In this document: one piece after another, positions 26,963 to 35,895 of the stretch
Layout: the number at the start of each line of letters is the position of its first letter
How positions within the stretch are numbered: the first letter of the stretch is position 1
Origin: JBCBKP01 sp038521625
GTDB taxonomy: Bacteria; Planctomycetota; Phycisphaerae; Phycisphaerales; UBA1924
NCBI GenBank assembly: GCA_038521625.1
Contig: JBCBKP010000003.1
Span: forward strand, 186,001 to 250,000
Length of the DNA: 64,000 nucleotides
Direction: 5' to 3'
The notes under the pieces: generated by a model
What the model saw: the letters and a program-made list of their open reading frames with translations, nothing else
What the model was told of the DNA's origin: nothing
The model's database searches: none
Program-made: the position numbers and the translations under genes

Positions 26963-27062
26963 GGGCGACTCCTCGGCCCGGTCCTTCGGGCGCAGACAGG
27001 TTAGGAAGTTCGCGGGGCGTTAGTCTGGCGGCTCGATCTGGTTGGGGCTTGGAGGGCCGAAC

Positions 27063-28166
27063 ATGAGACGATCCGATCTCGGTTGGTGCCGCGGGCGCGG
27101 TGGGTTCACGCTGGTCGAGCTGCTCGTCGGGATCGCGGTGCTGTCGCTGCTGATCGGCATCATGGTGCCGGCGGTCGGGGCGGCGCGTCGGACGGCGATG
27201 AAAGCGACGAGCGCTGCGCGGATCCGTTCATTGGCGCAGGCGCAGTTCAACTACGCGGCGGACTCGAGACAGTGGCTGGCCGGGCCGAACACGAGCGGCG
27301 ACCGCTACGACGATCGCTGGGTCGCCGGCCCGGTGCGCGGCGGGTGGGAGGATCTTTGGGGCGTGACGAGCGCGTCGACGCCGACGCGCGCCACCGACTG
27401 GATCAGCACGGTGATCGGCGACTCGGCGGGGCTCTCGCCCGACCGCCCGCGCCGGCTGCAGCAGATCCTGAACGAGCACGGCGATCCGACGGCGCGTCCG
27501 ATCGATAGCTTCTGGCCATCGACACGTCCGATCGGGTACGGCGACCTGGCCCAGTTCGACGCGATCGGTGCGAGCGAATTCTTGCAGACGAGCTATCTGA
27601 TGCCGATCACGTTCCAGCTCATCGGCGACACCGATCGGTTTCGGACAAGACGCGGCGATCGTCTGCGGTACAAGTTCGTCCAGCGCGCGTGGTTCGCGGA
27701 CGGCGCCACGGTGCCGTCGGGGTATCTGCCCAAGCTCGACCGGGTCGGCAGGGTCCTCGCGCGAAAGGTCATGATCGCCGAGGGCAGCCGGATGGTGACC
27801 AAGGGGCGTGGTCTGTCGATCAACATCCACCCGCAGGTCAGGCTGGACCAGCCACACTTCGGGAATTTCATGGCCAACACGCCGATCTACCACCACGGCT
27901 CGGCGTACGGCCGCGACCCGACGTCGCCGTACCAGGTCGTGCCCGTGGCGAACGTTCGGGCGAGCTATCGGCACCCGGGACCGAGCATCAACGCGGCGAT
28001 GTTCGACGGTTCGGTGCGATCCATGACGCAAACCGAGAGTTACACAGATCCGACGCCGTGGTTCCCGAGCGGGAGCACGTGGACGGGAAGGCTCGCCACT
28101 CCGGAGTCCATCGAGTTCATGGCGGACGTGTATGGTGGCGATGCGATCGGGACGCGTCTGCCCTGA
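27063..28166 (+). CDS. Prepilin-like protein with H-X9-DG signature
   Basis: 367 residues. ATG 27063 has GGAGGG 8 nt upstream. The prepilin leader is RGGFTLVELLVGIAVLSLLIGIM, and the C-terminal region carries HPGPSINAAMFDGSVR, the H-X9-DG motif of the planctomycete-specific pseudopilin-like family (SBP_bac_10-type). Members are numerous in these genomes and are usually orphan surface proteins; which assembly system handles them is not known. It is followed after 35 bp by an M20 dipeptidase on the same strand. Confidence 0.9.
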   Translation: MRRSDLGWCRGRGGFTLVELLVGIAVLSLLIGIMVPAVGAARRTAMKATSAARIRSLAQAQFNYAADSRQWLAGPNTSGDRYDDRWVAGPVRGGWEDLWGVTSASTPTRATDWISTVIGDSAGLSPDRPRRLQQILNEHGDPTARPIDSFWPSTRPIGYGDLAQFDAIGASEFLQTSYLMPITFQLIGDTDRFRTRRGDRLRYKFVQRAWFADGATVPSGYLPKLDRVGRVLARKVMIAEGSRMVTKGRGLSINIHPQVRLDQPHFGNFMANTPIYHHGSAYGRDPTSPYQVVPVANVRASYRHPGPSINAAMFDGSVRSMTQTESYTDPTPWFPSGSTWTGRLATPESIEFMADVYGGDAIGTRLP

Positions 28167-28201
28167 TCCGAGGTATTGGACTCTGGCTCGAGGTGGCGGC
28201 G

Positions 28202-29656
28202 ATGGACGGCGAGGGCGTTCGGGAGAAGACCGGCAAGGTTCTTGGCGGGCTCGCGTCGGCGGAGCGGGCGGCGATCGACCGTCTCTGCGAGTGGCTCTCG
28301 ATCCCGAGCGTCGGGACCGACCCGGCTCATGACGCCGACACGCGTCGCGCCGGCGAGTGGGCCGCCGAGCACCTGCGGACGAGCGGATTCGAGGCCGAGC
28401 TGGTCGAGACGGTGGGCGGTGATGAGCGCGGGCACCCGTGCGTCGTGGCGCACGCGCCCGGCGACGCTGGCTATGCGGGGCCGCACGTGCTGTTCTACGG
28501 GCACTACGACGTGCAGCCCGCGGACCCGCTAGAGCTCTGGCGCTCGGGGCCGTTCGAGCCGCGGATCGAGCCGGCCGAATCGGGACTGGGCGAGCGGGTC
28601 GTGGCGCGGGGAGCCGCGGACGACAAGGGGCAGGTCTCGATGTTCCTGGAGGCGATGCGGGCCTGGAAGGACGCCGGGGGGCCCGTCGCCGGCGGCGCCC
28701 GAGTCACGGTGCTGCTCGAGGGTGAAGAAGAGTCCGGGTCGGCGCACCTCCGCGCGTTCCTCGAGGCGAACCGTGCCCGCTTCGAGCCTTGCGATGTCTG
28801 CGTGATCTCTGATACGACGATGCTCGGGCGCGGCCGCCCGGCGATCACCTACGGGCTCCGTGGGATGTGCTACGTCGAAGCCGTGCTGCACGGGCCGGAC
28901 CAGGACCTCCACTCGGGGCTCTGGGGCGGGCGGGTGCCGAACCCGATCAACGAGCTCGTCGGCGTGCTCGCGCAGCTGAAGGACACCGACGGCCGGGTCA
29001 CCGTCCCGGGGTTCTATGACGGGGTCCGTGACCCGAACCCGGAAGAACTGGCGCAATGGGGGGCGCTGGGGATCGACGCGGGCGAGCAACTCGCGCTGAT
29101 CGGGCTCCCGCCCGAGGCCGACGTCGGCGAACGCGGGCACGGCTTCGTCGCACGGGGTTGGGCGCGGCCGACGTGCGACATCAACGGGATCGTCGGCGGC
29201 TACACGGGCGAGGGCGCCAAGACCGTGATCCCGGGCCGTGCCTCGGCAAAACTGAGCTTCCGGCTGGTGGACGAGCAGGACCCGGAGCGGATCCGCGACG
29301 CCGTATTCGATTGGTTCCGCGAGCGCACGCCCCCCGGCTGCCGGTGGGAGCTGGACGACCACGGCGTCGGGCCGGGCGCGACCGTCGCGATCGACTCGCC
29401 GGCGCTGACCGCCGCGCGGGCGGCGATGGGCTCGGCGTGCGGCGTCGAGCCAGCCCTGATCCGGTCGGGCGGCTCGATCCCGGTGGCCGGGATGCTCAAG
29501 GAGATGCTCGGCATCGAGACCGTGTTCATGGGATTCGGGCTCGACGACGACCGCGTGCACTCTCCGAATGAGAAATTCGAGCTCGAGTGCTGGCGTCAGG
29601 GGGCCCGCTCGCACGCGGCGCTGCCGGCGGAGCTCTGGGCGATCGGCGGACGCTGA
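28202..29656 (+). CDS. M20 family dipeptidase
   Basis: 484 residues, the usual size for the dipeptidase branch of peptidase family M20 (PepV/CNDP-like), binuclear-zinc cytoplasmic exopeptidases. Metal and catalytic motifs are FYGHYDVQPADPLELW, VARGAADDKGQ and LEGEEESGS (the general base Glu is in EEE), and HSPNEKFEL near the C-terminus. The dimerisation lid is present (DLHSGLWGGRVPNP). ATG 28202 has GAGG ~8 nt upstream and begins a normal N-terminus; the open frame extends further left but overlaps the prepilin gene. Substrate is probably a dipeptide. Confidence 0.93.
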   Translation: MDGEGVREKTGKVLGGLASAERAAIDRLCEWLSIPSVGTDPAHDADTRRAGEWAAEHLRTSGFEAELVETVGGDERGHPCVVAHAPGDAGYAGPHVLFYGHYDVQPADPLELWRSGPFEPRIEPAESGLGERVVARGAADDKGQVSMFLEAMRAWKDAGGPVAGGARVTVLLEGEEESGSAHLRAFLEANRARFEPCDVCVISDTTMLGRGRPAITYGLRGMCYVEAVLHGPDQDLHSGLWGGRVPNPINELVGVLAQLKDTDGRVTVPGFYDGVRDPNPEELAQWGALGIDAGEQLALIGLPPEADVGERGHGFVARGWARPTCDINGIVGGYTGEGAKTVIPGRASAKLSFRLVDEQDPERIRDAVFDWFRERTPPGCRWELDDHGVGPGATVAIDSPALTAARAAMGSACGVEPALIRSGGSIPVAGMLKEMLGIETVFMGFGLDDDRVHSPNEKFELECWRQGARSHAALPAELWAIGGR

Positions 29657-29662
29657 GCGGCG

Positions 29663-29962
29663 TCAGGCGGCCTCGGCCGCCGCTGGCTCGCCGCTCGCAC
29701 CCTGGTCCTGGGAGTCGGCCATCGGGAGTGCCTCCGGCGGGGCGCCCGATTCGTCGATGATCTCGATGTCCCCACCCTCCTGATCCTCGCCGTAGAGGAT
29801 GCGCAGCTGGCGGGTGTACTCGTTGCGGAGGTTCGCGACCTCGATCTTCAGGTCGTGGATCAGGGTCTCGTTGCGGATCCGCGACGCGAAGAGATGCATG
29901 ACCGCCAGGACGCCCGCCGCGATCATGCAAACCGTGAGGATGGTCTGGGCGTCCGAGGGCAT
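29663..29962 (-). CDS. Small single-span membrane protein with coiled coil
   Basis: 99 residues: one membrane helix at ~7-27 (ILTVCMIAAGVLAVMHLFAS), a short coiled coil at ~30-58 (IHDLKIEVANLRNEYTRQL) and an acidic, Ala/Glu/Pro-rich tail. No family recognised. The codon pattern and the clear domain layout make it more likely a real gene than a shadow. It converges with the dipeptidase (6 bp gap) and is divergent from the large membrane protein at 30017. Confidence 0.7.
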   Translation of the reverse strand: MPSDAQTILTVCMIAAGVLAVMHLFASRIRNETLIHDLKIEVANLRNEYTRQLRILYGEDQEGGDIEIIDESGAPPEALPMADSQDQGASGEPAAAEAA

Positions 29963-30016
29963 CCCCCCGGTGATCGGGGAGAACCCGGGCGGACTTCATC
30001 CGTATCATGGCCGACG

Positions 30017-32575
30017 ATGCACTTCGCTCGCCCCGGATGCTGGCTGCGCTCGGTCTTGCTGCTCTTGGCGCTGGTCGCGGTCCCGACCTCTGGGGGGCAG
30101 CCGCCCGGCGCGTCGGAAGATGCTCTCGGGGAGGCCGGACCTACCGGGGTGATCGACGAGATCGAACTCCGGGTGGTCCGGTTCGGCCCGGGCAACGAGG
30201 CCCGCGAGGGCAGCTATGTGGGCGTCCTGGTCCAGCTCCGGGACAACGGCACGCTGAACGGGCGGGACGTGCTGCTGCGGATCAACGGCGTCGATCTCGA
30301 CGGGGACCCGATCCAGCACGGTCGTGTCGTGAGCACGCAGCCGCAGGGGGCTCCGGGCACCGCTTGGTTGTACCTACGGACGCCGATGTCCTCCGCTCGG
30401 GTCTCGACGCTCCGGCTCGAGGCGTACTCGGTCCTAGAAGACGACCAGTCGTCGCTCGGGGTCCGTCCCGACCGCCTTCTCGGTTCGCTGCCGGTGGCGC
30501 TGCAGCCGGTAATCGTGCCGAGGACCTCGGGGATGTTCGGCGTGATCGGGCCCCGCTCGATGGGACTGGCGAAGTACTCGACGCAATACGGCACCGAGGC
30601 GCACTCGCCGCTCGGGCACGAGCGGATCGAGGTGAGCACGAGCCTATCGCTGGCCAACGACCTCCCAGACCGCTGGCAGGGTTTGCAGCAGCTGAGCGTC
30701 CTCGTCTGGGGTCCGGCCACCGACGCGAGCCCCGGGCTGCTCTCGCCGGAGCAGGCGCGGTCGGTCCGAGAGTGGGTCGAGCGTGGCGGGCATCTGGTTG
30801 TCGTCCTGCCGCCGGTCGGTCAGGACTGGCTCAGCGCGACGACGAACCCGCTCGCGGGGATCATGCCCGACTGGGGGCGCGTCGAGCGGTCGGAGGGCGT
30901 CGATCTCGGGCGGTACCGGCCGCTCCTGACGCGGCGCGTCGACGTCCCGCTGCCGTCGAACGCGACGGTGCACGCGTTCGAGCCGCCGCGGGATGCGAAC
31001 CCGCAGCACGCGATCCCGGTCCTGGCCGGCCCGGACGGCGAGACGATCGTGCTGCGCCGGATCGTTGGCTCGGGCCTCGTGACGGTGGTCGGGCTCGATC
31101 TCGGCTCGGCCACGCTCGACCGGGCGGGGCTTCCGGACCCCGAGCGTTTCTGGCATCGGATCCTCGGCCAGCGGGGCGAACTCCGGACGCGAGACGAACT
31201 GCGGAACGACCCGCAGTACGGGCGCAACGCCGACGGGATCCTGAGCGGGGTGACTCAGCGTCGGCCGCGGGTGTTCGACGACGAGATCTTGAGCCTGATC
31301 GACCAGTCTCGCAGCGCGACCGTCGGCGTCCTTCTCGGGCTGGTGCTATTCATCTTGTACTGGCTCGTCGCCGGCCCGGTTGGGTACGCCATCCTGAAGT
31401 CGAAGGGCCTTGAGAAGCACGCCTGGGTCGCGTACCTCGCGACAGCCGGAGTTTTCACCGCGGCCGCGTGGATCGGCGCCGAATCGATCCGACCGAGGAC
31501 GCCGCGAGCCGAGTTCGTCGCGATCGTCGACCAGGTCTACGGCCAGCCGACGCAGCGGGCGCGTGTGTTCGCCAGCGTGCTCATCCCGCGATACGGCGAC
31601 GCGACGATCGCGGTGGGGGATATCGAGCCCGGCCAGGAGGCGGCCATCCGGACCGGGCGCGAGGGCTCGGACCTGCTCTCGCCGTTCGACCCGCCCGATG
31701 ACACGGCGGGCTCGGGGGGCTTCCCGGATAACCGGACGTACACGCTCGATGCCCGCGCGCCGCGAGCGATGTCGGTGCCGGCTCGCCAGACGGTCAAGCA
31801 GGTCGCGGCGGAATGGTCGGGCGAGCCGGTGCTCGCGCTGCCCGCCCCGGTGCAGGAGGCGGGTGATCTCGAGGCGCGGCGGATCTCCTGGCGCGTCGAC
31901 GGGGACGAGACCGGCCGAGAGACCTTCCGGATCAGCGGGCAGATCGAGCATGGGCTTCCCGGGCCATTGGAGGACGCCACGGTTCTGATCATCGGCCCGC
32001 AGCGCGACCTGCTCGGCCTCGGGGCATCTGTGAATCTCAGGCGGACCGAGATGTTCGCACGCCCCAACTACGCGATCACACTCGACGACCCGTGGGGTGC
32101 GGGTGTGCCGCTCGACCTCGGAGCGCTGCTCGAGGCGAAGCGGCAATCAGAGCGAAACGAGGGCGAGTTCTCGGCGGCGCGCTGGGTCCGGCAGCTCCTT
32201 CCTCGCGGGGCGGATCGCTCGGGCTTCGGCGTCGCGGCGACGGCTTCCGGTCGTGTGGATGAGCGGCTCATCGCCGCGGGGTTCCTGAGCCAGTTCGAGC
32301 CGCCGCCGCTCGCGTCGAATCCAAACGCGCGGGAGACCGACGTTGGGCGTCGCACGACGCTGCACGGGCTCGACCTGGGCGTCTGGTTCACGCAGCCGTG
32401 CGTGATCGTGGTCGGGAAGCTAAGACAGAGCTCCGGCGCGCTGCCGATCCCGATGACGCTCGACGGCGAGCGATTCGACGCCGGCGGGCTCACGGTGGTC
32501 CGTTGGATCTATCCCATGTCGCCGCAGCCGCCCGGCTTCCCGGGCGGGGGCGGCGTGGTCGCGACCGAGGAATGA
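30017..32575 (+). CDS. Membrane protein with glutamine-amidotransferase-like domain (GldG/DUF4350-like)
   Basis: 852 residues. ATG 30017 gives a signal peptide (SVLLLLALVAVPTSGG). A beta-sandwich N-terminal part is followed by an alpha/beta domain with LSVLVWGPATDA and LSPEQARSVREWVERGGHLVVVLPP (~210-260), the pattern of the GATase-like domain in GldG-type and DUF4350 proteins. Two membrane helices lie at ~434-453 and ~466-486, then a further large extracytoplasmic region. Only 13 bp separate it from the ABC ATPase gene, so the two probably work together, for example as a gliding- or export-related complex. I see no permease in the pair. Confidence 0.75.
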   Translation: MHFARPGCWLRSVLLLLALVAVPTSGGQPPGASEDALGEAGPTGVIDEIELRVVRFGPGNEAREGSYVGVLVQLRDNGTLNGRDVLLRINGVDLDGDPIQHGRVVSTQPQGAPGTAWLYLRTPMSSARVSTLRLEAYSVLEDDQSSLGVRPDRLLGSLPVALQPVIVPRTSGMFGVIGPRSMGLAKYSTQYGTEAHSPLGHERIEVSTSLSLANDLPDRWQGLQQLSVLVWGPATDASPGLLSPEQARSVREWVERGGHLVVVLPPVGQDWLSATTNPLAGIMPDWGRVERSEGVDLGRYRPLLTRRVDVPLPSNATVHAFEPPRDANPQHAIPVLAGPDGETIVLRRIVGSGLVTVVGLDLGSATLDRAGLPDPERFWHRILGQRGELRTRDELRNDPQYGRNADGILSGVTQRRPRVFDDEILSLIDQSRSATVGVLLGLVLFILYWLVAGPVGYAILKSKGLEKHAWVAYLATAGVFTAAAWIGAESIRPRTPRAEFVAIVDQVYGQPTQRARVFASVLIPRYGDATIAVGDIEPGQEAAIRTGREGSDLLSPFDPPDDTAGSGGFPDNRTYTLDARAPRAMSVPARQTVKQVAAEWSGEPVLALPAPVQEAGDLEARRISWRVDGDETGRETFRISGQIEHGLPGPLEDATVLIIGPQRDLLGLGASVNLRRTEMFARPNYAITLDDPWGAGVPLDLGALLEAKRQSERNEGEFSAARWVRQLLPRGADRSGFGVAATASGRVDERLIAAGFLSQFEPPPLASNPNARETDVGRRTTLHGLDLGVWFTQPCVIVVGKLRQSSGALPIPMTLDGERFDAGGLTVVRWIYPMSPQPPGFPGGGGVVATEE

Positions 32576-32588
32576 GGAGCCGCCTCCG

Positions 32589-33560
32589 GTGCCGATGATC
32601 GAGACCATCAACCTGACCAAGCGCTACGGCGAACTCACGGCGCTCGATAGCCTGAACCTCACGATCGAGGACGGCGACTGCTTCGGCTTCATCGGACCGA
32701 ACGGGGCGGGCAAGACGACGACGATCAAGATCCTCGCGACGCTGCTCAAGCCGAGCAGCGGGCAGGCGCAGATCAGCGGACTCACCGTCGGCTATCAGAA
32801 CCGGCAGATCCGCCCGCTAATCGGCTATGTGCCCGACTTCATGGGCGCCTACGAGGACATGGTCGTCACCGAGTACCTCGAGTTCTTCGCGGCCAGCTAC
32901 GGCATCCACGGGTCGAAGCGTCGGCAGGTCGTGGGCGACGTGCTCGAGCTGACCGATCTCGGGTACAAGGCGATGGCCGAGGTCAACGGGCTCAGCCGCG
33001 GCATGCAGCAGCGGCTCTCGATCGCGCGGGTGCTCCTGCACGACCCGAAGGTGCTGCTGATGGACGAGCCGGCGTCCGGGCTCGACCCGCGCGCCCGGAT
33101 CGAGATCCGCGAGCTGCTCAAGGAACTCAAGCGGATGGGCAAGACCATCCTGATCTCGAGCCACATCCTGCACGAGCTCGCGGAGCTCTGCAATGTGGTG
33201 GGGATCATCGAGCGGGGCAAGCTGCTCTACAACGGGTCCGTCGCCGACATCCTGAAGCGGGCCCGCGTGGGACAGGTCGTTCACGTGTCGGTGGCGGAGG
33301 GGATCGACCGCGCGGCCGACCTGCTGGGCGGCGTCCCGGGTGTGACCAAGGTCCAGATCGTGTCGGGCGACGGGACGGCGACGGGGCGCGACGCGAGCCA
33401 CCGGCTCTTGCATATCGACTTCGACGAGCAGGGCGGGCGAAGCGTGAGCGACCTGCCGAACGTGCTGGTCAACAACGGTTTCCGCCTGACCGAGTTCACC
33501 GAGGAGCCGGTCAACCTCGAGACCGCGTTCATGCGCCTCACGAAGGGCCTGGTCCAGTAG
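32589..33560 (+). CDS. ABC transporter ATP-binding protein
   Basis: 323 residues. It has a complete nucleotide-binding domain: Walker A GPNGAGKTTT, Q-loop region IGYVPDFMG, signature LSRGMQQRLSIARVLL (SRGMQ variant of LSGGQ), Walker B VLLMDEPASGLDP and H-loop ISSHILHEL. The C-terminal ~80 residues form the accessory domain of ABC-2/NatA/CcmA-type exporters. The start is a GTG at 32589 with GAGGAG 9 nt upstream; an ATG two codons later is too far from it. It is coupled to the large membrane protein upstream; the ABC-2 permease partner is not in this window. Confidence 0.93.
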   Translation: MPMIETINLTKRYGELTALDSLNLTIEDGDCFGFIGPNGAGKTTTIKILATLLKPSSGQAQISGLTVGYQNRQIRPLIGYVPDFMGAYEDMVVTEYLEFFAASYGIHGSKRRQVVGDVLELTDLGYKAMAEVNGLSRGMQQRLSIARVLLHDPKVLLMDEPASGLDPRARIEIRELLKELKRMGKTILISSHILHELAELCNVVGIIERGKLLYNGSVADILKRARVGQVVHVSVAEGIDRAADLLGGVPGVTKVQIVSGDGTATGRDASHRLLHIDFDEQGGRSVSDLPNVLVNNGFRLTEFTEEPVNLETAFMRLTKGLVQ

Positions 33561-33667
33561 CGCATCGGGGTGCTCGCCGGGCGGGCCCTGTTCGGCGGAT
33601 GGGCCTTCCCGGCGCGGCCGACGGGCTGTAGACTCGGGAACGCGACGGATTTCTAGAAGGGGTAGCG

Positions 33668-35878
33668 ATGCCAACGGTTTGTGTTCGTCGGGGGGCGGCT
33701 CTCGCCCTGGGGATTCTCGGGACCACGCTCTCCGGCGCACCGGCTCAGATTGCGCCGCCGGCGACCGAGCGACGCCCCGTGGCCGAGACGCTGCACGGCA
33801 CGGAGCTCGTCGATCCGTACCGCTGGCTCGAGGGCGACAACTCCGACCCCGAACGCATTGGCCTGATGAACGAGGAGGTCGCCTCTTGGACCGACGGCCA
33901 GAATGCGTTCACGCGAGATGTCCTCGACAGCCTCCCGGGCCGCGCGACGCTCGAGGCGCGGATGCGCGAGCTGATGGAGGTCGGGACGGTCGGGCTTCCC
34001 AGCACGGCTGGAGACAGGACCTTCTTCCGCAAGCGCGAGGGCGCTCAGGCGCAGAGCGTGCTCTTCGTCGTTGATGAGGAGGGCGACGACCCGCGTCCGC
34101 TGATCGACCCGTTCGCGATCGACCCGAGCGGGCTGACGAGCCTCGACTGGTACGCGCCGAACTCCGATGGCTCGCTCGTCGCGTTCGGCACGAGCCGTGC
34201 GGGCGACGAGAACTCGACCCTGAACATCCTGGAGACCGACTCGGGCGAGTGGCTCGCCGACGAGATCCCCGGCAAGGTCGGCTTCTCGGGCTGGATGCCC
34301 GACGGGCAGAGCTTCTTCTACACGCGCCTGGAGGATGTGAACGACGCGTACTCGCGCGAGTCGCGGTTCCACGAGGTCGGCAGGTCGTGGCGACGCGACC
34401 CGGTCATCTGGCGCCAGCGCGAGATCGAGGCGCTCTACGAGGGCCACGACAAGACCGACGCCGAGATCGCCGAGCTCAAGACCACGTGGGCGGGAAGCAG
34501 CTACCCCAGCGAGGACGGCCGCTGGCTGATCATCTCGTACGCGTCGGGCACGAGCTCGAACGACGTCTGGATCGCGGATCTGGACCACTGGCTGCGCACC
34601 GGCGAGCTGGCCAAGAAGCCCGTCGTCGTCGGCGAAGAGGGCCGGAACTCGGTCGCGGCGTACGGCGACATGGCGTTCCTCCGCACGAACATCGGGGCGC
34701 CGAACGGGCGGATCGTCGCGATCGACCCAGCCAGCCCCGGCCGCGAGTCGTGGCGCGACGTGGTCGCCCACCGCGACGACGTGGTGGTCACCGGCATGCA
34801 ACTGGCCCGCGGGCTGCTCGTCGCCTCGCTGATGAAGGACGCGGCGAGCGCGTACGAGCTCTTCACCACGCGCGGCGAGCCGCGCGGCGAGCTCCGCCTG
34901 CCCGGCATCGGCAGCGCCGGCCTCTCGGCGAACAGCGATCGCACGAGCGCCTACCTTTCGTACTCGAGCTACAACGCGCCGAGCTCGATCTACAGGGTCG
35001 ACCTCGCAACGCCCAGGGCGATGCCGGAGCAGTGGTTCCGCGTCGACGTGCCGGTGGACGAGAGCGAGATCGTCGTCAACCGGGTGAGCTACACCTCCAA
35101 GGACGGCACCGAGGTCGGGATGTTCATCGTCCACAAGGAGGGCCTCGAGCTCGACGGCGACAACCCGACCCTGCTCTACGGCTACGGCGGGTTCAACATC
35201 TCGATGCGTCCGGGCTTCAGCGCCACCCTCTACCCCTGGCTCGAGGCCGGCGGCGTCTACGCGGTCGCGAACCTGCGCGGCGGCGGCGAGAAGGGCCTGG
35301 CGTGGCACAAGGCCGGCCAGCTGGATCAGAAACAGAACGTTTTCGACGACTTCATCGCCGCGGGTGAGTACCTGGTTTCGAACGGCTACACGCGGCCCGA
35401 GAAGCTCGCCGTCCGCGGCGGCTCGAACGGCGGTCTGCTGACCGGCGCGATGGTCACCCAGCGTCCCGATCTGTTCGCGGCGGCGATCGTGGCGGTGCCG
35501 CTGCTCGACATGGTCCGCTACCAGGACTTCCTCATGGCGAGGTTCTGGATCCCCGAGTACGGCAGCGCCGAGAACGCCGAGCAGTTCGAGTTCATCCGGG
35601 CCTATTCGCCCTACCACAACATCCAGCCTGGGACCAAGTACCCGGCGGTGCTCCTGACCGCGGGCGAGAACGACGCCCGCGTGCACCCGATGCACGCCCG
35701 CAAGATGGCCGCGGCGCTCCAGGCCGCGACCACCGCCGACCCCGAGCAGGACCCGGTGCTTCTCTGGGTGGATCGGGACGCCGGCCACGGCAGCGGCAAG
35801 CCGCTCGATCTCCGGGTCCGCGACGCCGTGGACCAGTACCTGTTCGTGATGTGGCAGACCGGCCTGCTCGAGGGCTGA
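33668..35878 (+). CDS. Prolyl oligopeptidase family serine peptidase (S9A)
   Basis: 736 residues with a signal peptide (AALALGILGTTLSGAPAQ), so probably periplasmic or surface-exposed. The N-terminal helix and seven-bladed propeller precede the alpha/beta-hydrolase domain. The triad is Ser586 in GGSNGGLL, Asp669 in GENDARVHP and His707 in DAGHGSGK, all at family spacing, and YGYGGFNISM is typical of prolyl oligopeptidase. It cleaves after proline in short peptides. GAAGGGG precedes the ATG. A possible -10 (TAGACT) lies ~40 bp upstream. The kinase gene follows after 17 bp and is probably co-transcribed. Confidence 0.93.
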   Translation: MPTVCVRRGAALALGILGTTLSGAPAQIAPPATERRPVAETLHGTELVDPYRWLEGDNSDPERIGLMNEEVASWTDGQNAFTRDVLDSLPGRATLEARMRELMEVGTVGLPSTAGDRTFFRKREGAQAQSVLFVVDEEGDDPRPLIDPFAIDPSGLTSLDWYAPNSDGSLVAFGTSRAGDENSTLNILETDSGEWLADEIPGKVGFSGWMPDGQSFFYTRLEDVNDAYSRESRFHEVGRSWRRDPVIWRQREIEALYEGHDKTDAEIAELKTTWAGSSYPSEDGRWLIISYASGTSSNDVWIADLDHWLRTGELAKKPVVVGEEGRNSVAAYGDMAFLRTNIGAPNGRIVAIDPASPGRESWRDVVAHRDDVVVTGMQLARGLLVASLMKDAASAYELFTTRGEPRGELRLPGIGSAGLSANSDRTSAYLSYSSYNAPSSIYRVDLATPRAMPEQWFRVDVPVDESEIVVNRVSYTSKDGTEVGMFIVHKEGLELDGDNPTLLYGYGGFNISMRPGFSATLYPWLEAGGVYAVANLRGGGEKGLAWHKAGQLDQKQNVFDDFIAAGEYLVSNGYTRPEKLAVRGGSNGGLLTGAMVTQRPDLFAAAIVAVPLLDMVRYQDFLMARFWIPEYGSAENAEQFEFIRAYSPYHNIQPGTKYPAVLLTAGENDARVHPMHARKMAAALQAATTADPEQDPVLLWVDRDAGHGSGKPLDLRVRDAVDQYLFVMWQTGLLEG

Positions 35879-35895
35879 GCCGGTAAGCTCCGGCC

